NCBI RefSeq assembly: GCF_000701705.1
Contig: NZ_JNJP01000030.1
Location: 1 to 42,650, forward strand
DNA length: 42,650 bases
Source: Bilophila wadsworthia ATCC 49260
Lineage (GTDB): Bacteria; Desulfobacterota; Desulfovibrionia; Desulfovibrionales; Desulfovibrionaceae
Reading direction: 5' to 3'
Made by a program: the position numbers and the translations under genes. Below are positions 1 to 9,300 of this stretch, in pieces; the stretch's first letter is position 1, and each line of letters begins with the position of its first letter. Under the pieces are notes generated by a model, which was given only the letters and a program-made list of their open reading frames with translations, was not told the DNA's origin and made no database searches.

Positions 1-10
1 AAAAAGTAAA

Positions 11-42
11 GGCTCCTGAGACGTTATGAGTCGTCAGGAGCC
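11..42 (-). terminator. Intrinsic terminator, probably of the host tRNA-Ser
   Basis: A 9-bp stem (GGCTCCTGA at 11-19 with TCAGGAGCC at 34-42) is followed on the minus strand by TTTACTTTTT. It lies just downstream of the tRNA 3' fragment at 60-78 in the tRNA reading direction. I infer it is the original tRNA-Ser terminator, now separated from the tRNA body by the prophage. It would also stop phage late transcripts. Confidence 0.75.
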
Positions 43-59
43 TTCATGAGATACAAATA

Positions 60-78
60 TGGCGGAGAGGGAGGGATT
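60..78 (-). repeat. attachment site: 3' end of tRNA-Ser (phage att)
   Basis: Read on the minus strand, these 19 bases are AATCCCTCCCTCTCCGCCA. They give the end of a T-loop (AAT), a T-stem 3' strand (CCCTC), an acceptor 3' strand (CCTCTCC), discriminator G and encoded CCA. GGAGAGG/CCTCTCC with discriminator G is typical of tRNA-Ser. The bases beyond (79 onward) do not continue as a tRNA, so only the 3' fragment is present. This fits a tRNA-integrating temperate phage. The intact tRNA and the integrase should be at the other end, outside the window. Confidence 0.75.
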
Positions 79-245
79 GAAAATTTACTCGCAACAGGTT
101 GATACTTCTCTATAAATTTTTTTCATTTTTTTGAGATACCCTCAAAAGTACCCCAAAAAGTTTAATGCTCCATCCGCCACATGTACTTTCTCCGCAAGCA
201 CATTGACGAGGCATCTATATATCAGGATCGCCAGTCGCAAGTAAA

Positions 246-272
246 GGCCGGGGGCTGCAAGAGACCCCGGCC
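246..272 (-). terminator. Terminator at the end of the late operon
   Basis: An 8-bp GC stem (GGCCGGGG 246-253 with CCCCGGCC 265-272) lies 73 bases beyond the stop codon of the giant gene. It is followed on the minus strand by TTTACTT. It is the likely end of late phage transcription. The rest of 79-344 is AT-rich near the att site and shows no supported gene. Confidence 0.6.
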
Positions 273-344
273 CGCCCCTACCCCCACACGCTCTGGAACG
301 CCTCGCCCTTCTGCCGGGCCTTTGGCGTCAGGCGTGCCCCTTCT

Positions 345-3300
345 CTACTGCACCCGCATTTCCTCAATTCTTTTCATCGCCCGCTGTGCCAGTATGTTCT
401 TCCGCCGCTGGATGTTGTCCAGCTCCCTTTGCTTATCGGACGAGCTCATCACCCGGTTGATCCGAACCTTCTCCGCAGCCTTGTTCAGCTTTCCGAACTC
501 CTTCGTTAGTGCGGTGAGCCCCTTCCGATTCGCCAAGGCCACAATGTCGTCGTGGGAAAGTTCGGCTTTCGCTGCGGACACGTTCCCGCCCTCTTCCGCT
601 ATCTGCTTCAGCGACGCGTGAAGCTTGTTCCCCTGCTTCATGACCTCATAGAGTTCGGACTCGTACCGCGTGCGCTTTTCTCCGCTTCCGCCGTAGAACG
701 AACGGATGATCGGCAACTCCTCCAATTTCCGTTCGGGTGCCTCCGGCTCATTGCCGAGCGGCCTCAAAACCATATCCGAAGCTCCAAGTACGAACGCCCC
801 GAGTCCGCCGAAATAGCCGTTGACGAGATGTTCAAGACGTTTCGGGGAACGCAGCACGTCCGCTCCGGTCTTGCCCATGACGGGTGTGAGGAGCGCGTCC
901 ATGAACGAAGCCATTGCCCGTACCGTCAGGCTCGTCCGGGAATCGAACTGATCCACGGGGGCCTTCCTGTCCATCCCCATGCCGACGATGGGCGTTTCAC
1001 GGAAGAAATCCTTGTTGGCGACTTGCTCCACGAGAGGCCGTACCGCCTGCGGGAACGGGTTAAAGGCGAGCTGGTCCCAAATCCCGGCGAACACTCGGCT
1101 GGCAAAGACCCCGCCCGACTTGTCCGTTACGAGCTGCTCCATCATCCGCTCAGGGATGGTTCCGAAAATGAACCCGACTTCAAAGGGCTTGGGCAAGCGG
1201 AAATGCTCGCCGTCCACCCAGAAATGGAAATAGGTGTCTTTTTCCCAGTCTTCCATCTTGTCCCAGTCATCGGGATTCAACGCCTGATTCAGGGCGTACA
1301 GAGCCATTGAGGCCAATGCAATGGTCATGCCCTTGGCGGCGAACGCCCGTGGGTTTTCCACAGCCCCGCGCCCGAGCCGGTGCAGCCCGGCAAGCCGTGC
1401 GCCGAGAAAGGGCACCGTTTCACACAAGCTCTGGATAAGTTGGCTCTGTCCCCGCACGGTGAAGTCCATCAAATCCTTGGCGGCAAAAGCGGCCTCACGA
1501 TGGCTGAACCCTTTGGCCCGCATTTTCTTGTACACGGCAAGCCGTGCCGCGTTCTCGGCGGCCGACCCGGCGTGCTCGTAGCCTTCGCGAAGCTTGCCGA
1601 CAAAGGCTTTCAGTTTCTCCCCCGTATCCAGCACGGAATCCTGAAATGCCTTTTTGTCCATACCGTACTTGTCGAGTACCTTGTTGAGCGCCTTTGCGGC
1701 CTCTTCTCCCGAGTTCCCCAGACGGTACCCGCTGCCCATGAACGCGGAACCGGCGGCGAGGAGCTGCTTCGTGTCCTCGTCCACATTGAAGGTGTTCTTG
1801 ATTTGCGCCAGCGAGTCCACCAACGGCCTGTATCCGGATTGGTGTTCGATGGTCCATGCGTGCAGGGTGTCCCGCAAAAAGTTCCGCAGCATGAAATCCG
1901 GCATGGACGTTACGCCCGTGGTCAGGAGCCGCCGGGTGCCCCGGAGCAGTTTCCACACCGGCCCCTGCCTCCCGTCCTGTTTCCACATGCCCGTCAAGGC
2001 ATCAAGCAGCATGGGGTCTTCCACGGAATAATAGAGGCTCTTGCCGTCCTTCTGGACGCGGACGTAGTTGAACTCGGTTGGGTTGAACGTCGCGGCGATG
2101 ACCTTCTTCTGGCTGTCGGTCAGGGGCCCGCACTGCGCGGCAAGCTCCTTGTCCTGCGCCAGTACCTCCGTCAATTCATCACCCTGCCGTTTCTCAAGCC
2201 GTGCGACCTCTTCCGGCGTGAGCTTGCGGGCAAGACGGGCCTTTGCCATGTCCTGAAGGATCATGTCGGCCGCCCGGTTTTTCTGTGCGGCGTCAATCAG
2301 GTGGATGAAGTTTCGCATGATGTTTTCGACGGGATCGCCGATGTTTGCCTTGCCGCCCTTCAACGTCTTGATGCCGGAGGATTGCCCGGCAAGCCCGCTG
2401 TTGTTCCGGGCACTGCGCACGGCGTCCAGCCCATCCTTCACCCGGTAGAACGGAATGTAGTCGGCGTTCTCCCATGCGGAACGGGATTCAGGATCGATGA
2501 TGCCGCCTTCCTGCGCGAAGTCCAGAACAGCCTTCTTGAACCGGGCGAAGTCCTCGAACACCTGCTTATAAGTAGCCGCACGCTTGGAACCGTCGGGCAT
2601 GACGCCCTCGTTCAGTTTCTGGGCCGCCGCGATTTCCGCATCGGTGAACAGGTTTTCCCGGCCTTCCTTCTTCAACCGGGCGGCGCGGTTCGCCACCATC
2701 CAGCCCATGAAGGAATCCATCTCGGAGGCGACGGGCGCGAACACGTCGGTCAGGCTCTTGCCCTCCACTCCCATGATGCCGTCGTTCCAGACCGGTGCGC
2801 CATACTTGATCAGGCTCTCAATCTGCGTCCCCAGACTGGTGGTCATGCGGGCTTGAACATAGCCGTCCTTGGATACGTCCTTGATGCTGGCGAAGTGGTC
2901 GAATACCTGCTGCTCGACTTTGCGCTTCCAGTTCTCACGGAATGCGGCGAAGCGTTCGGCAACGGTAGGCCGATGCCCGCCGATCTTGCTTCGGAAAGAA
3001 TCAAGGGGCGTTTTCGGTGCGGCATCTTCCGCCCGTTGCTCCTCTTTCGCCGTTGTGCCGAATACGTCGCGCAGGGAGGCCAACGGCTTGTTATCCGGAG
3101 CAATCGGCTTGACGATATCCTCTTCGGTGAGTACTCTCTTTCCAGAAAGTCTCGATGGGAGTTTGCGCACTCTGGGCAATTGTAGCCTGTTTGTCCGCGC
3201 CCATGCGAGACTTTTCTTTTTGTCCTGATAAAGGAGCCTCCCTTCTTCTATCTGCCGCGCATACCACGTCTCATTGCTTCGCTTGTAGGCGCTGGCAATA

Positions 3301-6300
3301 TCGTTGACTCTGACGCGCTGTTTCTCGGTATCCAGATGAACAGCCGCCATAACCGAACGGCCTTCATGCTTGAGTTCCGTCAGAACGACGAAGGAATCCG
3401 CCTGCGACGCCGACTCGAATACCATAATCGGTTCGGCCAGCGCCTGCGGAAGCTGCTTTACCAGCTCCTTGGGAAGTCCGTGATCCACCTTGTCGGAAAG
3501 CACCTTACCCAAATTGTCCGCAGTCATGGTCATCGGCAAATCCGGCGCGCCCAACTTTTGCAACACGTCGGGGGTGCGGCACACCGCCATGAGTCGGGGT
3601 TGCCTTCCTCCGGTGCCCTCATGAGGGTGGAAGGCGTCAACCTGCCTCCCCCATTCCTCTGCATCGCGTTGCACCTGCGCCCACGCGGCGTGAGCGGCCT
3701 CCATATCCGAACCGGACCTGTCCACCGACGCCATAGCCGGGACCATGCCGCCTTCGGCCATGCCTTCGGGCCTGCCCTCAAAGACATACCGATCCAGCGC
3801 GGACAACAGCCTGTCCACGTTCTCGTATTTCATGGACCCAGTGCGCCCGGTCACGGCATCCACCAGCGCATGCCATGCTCGCAAGACCGCCTCCACAAAG
3901 CGTCGCCAAAGCGTCTGTTCCTGATCGGACAACTTGCCTGCCGCCCGTTTTTCCGCGAGGCGGGCAAGGTACTCTTCCATGACCAGAGCGCGGTCTTTCA
4001 CATCCCAAAGCGGATCAACCCCATACTTGTTGGCGACGGACGCGATTTCCGCATTGCCCATGCCGCCCATACCCTGCCACAGCCGGTTGAGCACCCGCCG
4101 TTTTTCGTCCATTCCCAAGAGCCCGTTCAAGCCATGATGCACCATATTCTCGTGCATCCATACTTCCGCCGCACGTGCCGTGCTGTGCAGATTGTCCGCC
4201 ACGAGGTACACCGTGCCGGAAGCGGGATCGTACACGCCCTCCAGACGCGATGCCACATCGCCGTAAAGCTGCCGGATGTGTTCGGGCAATTCCTCAAACG
4301 ACTGAACCCCCCGCGTGTCGGCGGCGTTGGCCGCCCGTTTGCCAAGCGCGTCCGCCACCCGCTGCACCGCGGCCTTGCGGATACGGAGGCGTGTGGACGG
4401 CATAGCGGGCAGGAATTCGCCGGGAGTGACGGAAGCCATCGGTGTGCCTTCCTTTTCAATAACCACCATGCGCGTATTGACGCCCGTGGTCACAGGCAGG
4501 GACGGATCGTTGAACGAGCCTTCAGCCAGCTTCTCCGAAGTCCCCCCCACCTCTTCCAGCCAGTCCCTGAACTCGGATGCCTTCTTGTCCTTCCCGAAAA
4601 AGGAGCCTTCGCTCACAATGGCGACCAGCTTCCCGCCGGGATTCAGCAGGTCGTAGGCTCGCCGGACGTGCTCCGTATCTTGCCGTTTCGAGAACGGCGG
4701 GTTCATGACGATACGGTCAAAGCTCTCTCCCTCGGGAATATCCTTCATGAAGTCCTTGCCGATGACCTCGTAGCCCTTGGCCTCCAGCAGCTCGCGCTTT
4801 TGCGGCTCCAGCTCGGCCACCACGGGTTCGACGCCCTTCTCCCGGATACGGTCGGCGATGTGCCCCATCCCGGCGGAAGGTTCCAGAACGCCCATGCCCG
4901 GCCTGATGTCCGCAGCCGCCAGCATTTCCTCCGTCACGGCTACGGGTGTCGGGAAAAAGTCCAGCCATCCCCGGTTGTTCGCCGCGTCGCGCATGACGCT
5001 GCGCTCAAGCTCTCGCACCTTGTCCTGCTTGGCTGCCGCCTGAAGCCCCACGAACTCCCGCAGAGCCATCCGGTATTCGGCGGGCGTCTCAATCCCCATC
5101 CGTGCAAGGGCTTTCCTCTTCTGCCGAATATCAAAAAGCTGCCAGGGAATGTCACGGGAAGTGCTTCCCTGCTTGTCGAACAGTTCATCGACCAGCTCGG
5201 GACGCAAGGAGAGCATCCGGTCATCATCGCCTTTCCATATACCGCGCTCCTGCGCCGCAGAAGGAGACAGGATTATTCTGTTCTCCCCGCGCTTCACCGG
5301 CAATACCACGGCCTTGCCACGATAGCCGCTACGGGCAATGGCCTTTTCCGCATCTTCACGGGATTTGAATACGGCGGGCTTGCCGGCCTGTGTCGCATAG
5401 GTGGAAACCTCCTCCAGATGCGAATGGGCAAACTCCAGATAGGTTTCGGTCACATCGTCGGCAACGGAAAGAATCTTCTTCCCGAGGCTCTTGGTGCCAT
5501 CCTTCTCGCTGAGCTTTCTGCCGAGTTCAGCCCAACTGGAACGGTAGAGCCTGTAGTGGGGGAAGGCGGCAAACTCTACGGTCTGGGTGGTCGCCGGTTC
5601 TTCGCTGTGCTTCTCGCGCTGATCCCATGCGGGGTATTTCGTCTTGTCCTCTTCCCATTTCGCCATTCGCAGGGCATCCCGAAGCTGCTCGACCTGCTTT
5701 TTCTCGCGCACGCGGTCAAGGAATGTCGCGGTTCCGTTCCCGATGGCCCCGGCGATGTTCCGCATAGTCTTCGCCAATGACTTGTCGGCATAGGCCATAG
5801 CATCGGCGGCCGCCGCCTGCCCCGCGCGCTTTGCCGTGTTCACCTTGCGCGCCGCGTTCAGGCTGGCATCGGCATCCTCATCCAGCCTGTCAGCCATTTC
5901 ATTGAGACGCTGTACGGCGGTCTGGGAACGGTCATCCTCATAGGCATCCCGCCGGGCCTTCACCGCTTCCTGAGCCTCGGCCTTATCTCCCTGCGCCAGC
6001 TTCAGAAACGCTTCAGCCTGTTCCCGTCCGGTAAACTGGAATCCCGGTACGGCCCCATTGCCACGGAACTTGGAATAATAGCCGCCAAGCTTCTTGGCAC
6101 TGGACAACAGAGCAAGGTAATCCTCCCGGCTTACCCTGTCTTCAAGACGAACCACGAACAGATCATGTCCTTTCTGCGTATGCTTTGTGGCAATGATTTC
6201 TCCGCCAGTGGTCTGGGACGAAGAGGAAAGGACAGGTTCCGCCTTTGTTTTTCGCGTGCTCCTGCTCGCTTCCGCCGCGAGACGGTCAAACTGTTCCCTC

Positions 6301-9300
6301 TGCTCGAATGAAAGCAGATCACGGGCCTCACCAGCCGTCTTGCCTTCATCCATATGAAACCGGATGAACGACCGAAAATCCTCCAACGTCTTCGGATTCT
6401 CGACCGCCTCGCGTTCGGCCTTGCGACGGCTGGCGTATTCTTCGCGCTGCGCCGCGGCGTCTCTGGCGAAATCCGCCAACGTCTGCTCGCTCTGGGCATC
6501 CACAATCCTGCGGATGCTGGCGACGGTGGCTTTCCGGTATTCCTCCGGGCCCATACCCATGAATCCGCTGACGGAATACGGCTGCCCAAGAGTAAAGTCG
6601 GACAGCATGTCCCGGTACAGCGCATCAACGATATCTGCCTTTTTGTCCCCTTTGTGCCGCCACGCGAACATGGCGCCGCCACGCGCAAGCAAGGCATTGA
6701 CGGTCATGCCGGACAGTTCGGCACGGACAGCCTCCTCATTTTCCAGCAAAGCCGAAAAACCACGGTGATAGTCCTCAAGGGAAGCCTTCCCGTTCAGGAG
6801 AGATTTGTAGAGAGCCCGATGGCGTTCAACGTGTCCAGCGTCTCCGGGTTTGCCGGAAGTCTGCTCCTGCGGTTCCTTTTTCGGACTCTTTTCCGGCGGC
6901 TGCCCCTTCGTCTCTTCTTCCGTCTGTGGCTTCTCCGCTTCCCGCTTTTCCGGTTTGTTCGGCGTAGCTTCCGTTTTCATCCCGAAGGCATCGCGGAAGG
7001 CCTTGTCCTGCGGTTTCGCAACGCCGGGAATATTACCCGCTTCCGGGGATAATTTGGCGTTCTTGAGGTAGCTCTCGAACGCTTTGACGTATTCGCCCTT
7101 CTTCGCGTCCAGCGCCATGCGGAACAGGGCTATGGCCTGCTTGGAGAAATCCTGTACGGGAGCCCGGCCCGTCAACATGTTCACCTGCTTGAGGTAGGTG
7201 CCCGGCTCTTTGACGCCGCTCCCCTTGAAACCGACCAGCAGATCCACGGAATCCCTGACGTGTTCTGTGATGTTCCACGGCTTGCCGATGCCTTCGGCCA
7301 CCAGAATGTGCGGGATGACGGCATCGAGCTTGCCCACGACATCAGCCGGAAGTTTCGCCAATGCCTCGTAACTTCGTGCGATACGACCACGAAGAGCTTC
7401 CTCGACAACCTTCTTGCCGTCAGGATTGAGCAGACCGTCGGCTCCGACTAACGCATTGCGCTCGGAACGCTGGATCACGCCATCCTCCATCATCCGTTCG
7501 ACGACGGCTACGGAAGCGGGCGTATCAAAGTACTCGCGCAGGCTCTCGGCGTCCTTCAATCCGGCGGAGAGCATATCCAGCGTCCGCCTCCCGAACCGTT
7601 CGCCGCGAGATTTCCCGGACGCCCGCTTTTCCTTGGCGTCCTTGAAGTCATCGTTCATGGCCGTGACAAGCTGCTGGCGTTCTTCCCGCGACATGCCGCG
7701 CTCAAGTCGGCGCACCAGCATGGGCGAATGCATGGCGTCCACCTGTGCCGGATCAATGCCGAGCCTGTCGGCATTGGCTTTCAGCGCCTCGCGGTACTGT
7801 TCGCCCCGTTCGGGGAAGGATTCATAGGCCCGGGCAATGGACATGGCCCGCCCGTTGCCGCCGAGGACGTTGTTGTCATGATCAATGACGGGAGCCCCGT
7901 GGTTTGCGTCCACGGACTCCATGAGGAAAGCCGGATCGAGCTTAGCCGCGTTCTCCATGACCTTGGCCCGGCTGCCCGGTTCGTCATGGTAGCGCCGCTC
8001 GTTCTCCAGCCCATATGCGGGGTTCTTCTGAAAACCTCTGGAAGGCAGATGGGAAGCCCGCACATCGTCGGCTTCCAGAAGCTCGTAATGTGCGGGTTCG
8101 TCCGCCCTATTCGGAATCTTGACGGCTACAGGCTGTCGGGGCCGTTCACCTTCCCGTCCTTCCGGGGCAGGTTGTGCAGCGCGTCCTCGATCTCCTCCTC
8201 GTCCTCCGTCGCCCACGAGGTCAACAGGCGCGCCATGTCTTCCCCGGTTGCTTTGGAGAAGTCCACCTGCATGATCGCTTCCTTCTCCGCCGTTTCTTCC
8301 GGCGTTCCGTACAGTTTCGTCTCTTCCATCAAGAACCTCCCGTGTGTTTCCAGAGTGAGGCGGCGTACCGCCGGTTTTTGCCCGTGCGTTCTTCTCCGCC
8401 CACTGCCCCATCATGGCATCGATATGGCGGCGGATCGCGTCAAAATCCTTCACCCATGCTGCGGGCAGGGGATCCGCACGGAATGCGGCCGTCACCCTGT
8501 CCAGTAAGTCGCGGACAAACTGGGACACCCGCGCGAACAGGCTCGGGCGCTCTTCAGCCATCTTCGCCCAGAACGATTCTTCGGTGAGCCGCTTGCCCAC
8601 GAGGTCGGCCCCGATCTCCTCCAGAATAGCTTCATCCGACATCCGGGCCACGGTTCCGTCGCCCCCCGTTCGACGATCGAGGTTTTCACGGTAACGGGGA
8701 ATGGCGTCTTCCTGAAGGTCATCCAACAGATATTCTTGGAATTGTTTATATGCTTTGAGGTCTTCGCTCCGCATTCTGTGCAGGAGTTCATGCCCGAGGA
8801 CGAAGAGATAAGGCTTTTCTCTCTCCGCGCTCCCCTCCATGAACACCACATGCTCAATGGTCGGAACAGACGCGCCGCGGATGCCTGTCTGAACGGACGA
8901 ACTATCCTTGAAAATGACGACATCCTGTCCGAAAACACCCCCGATCTCTTTCAGCCGGAGCGAGGTTTCGCTGTCCTTCCGTACTGGGATAAATCTGAGG
9001 CTCTCCTCATCCACACCGAGTTCGGACGCCGTATGTCTCTTGAACTCGTTCAGTACGAGTTGTTCGTAAGCCTTCTTTCGTTCCTGCGGGTTCAATCCGT
9101 GCGCCCATGCCTCGGCTTCAGGAGAAACCCCGCCCTGCTGACGTTCTATGGCCCGAAGCAGCTTCCGCTCTATTCCTTTCCGCCCATTTTTCTCAAACGA
9201 CGCATTTTTCGTTCCTTTGCTTCCTCCGGATACATCGCGTCCCACTTCTGGCAATCCTCGAAATGCTGGCTCATCTCCTCGTCCAGAAGCAGATCTTCCC

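Noticed and set aside
1495..1986. Other same-strand alternate-frame ORFs in the giant gene (e.g. 1495-1986, 6131-6697, 8492-8938)
   Set aside because: Unlike the two nested genes, these have Arg/Ser/Gly-rich shadow composition, no ribosome site, and the giant frame over them encodes recognisable domains.
1380..5780. Long plus-strand open frames opposite the giant gene (also 9855-11564)
   Set aside because: They are antisense to well-supported domains, lack ribosome sites, and have Arg/Gly/Pro/His-rich text typical of the complement of GC-rich genes.
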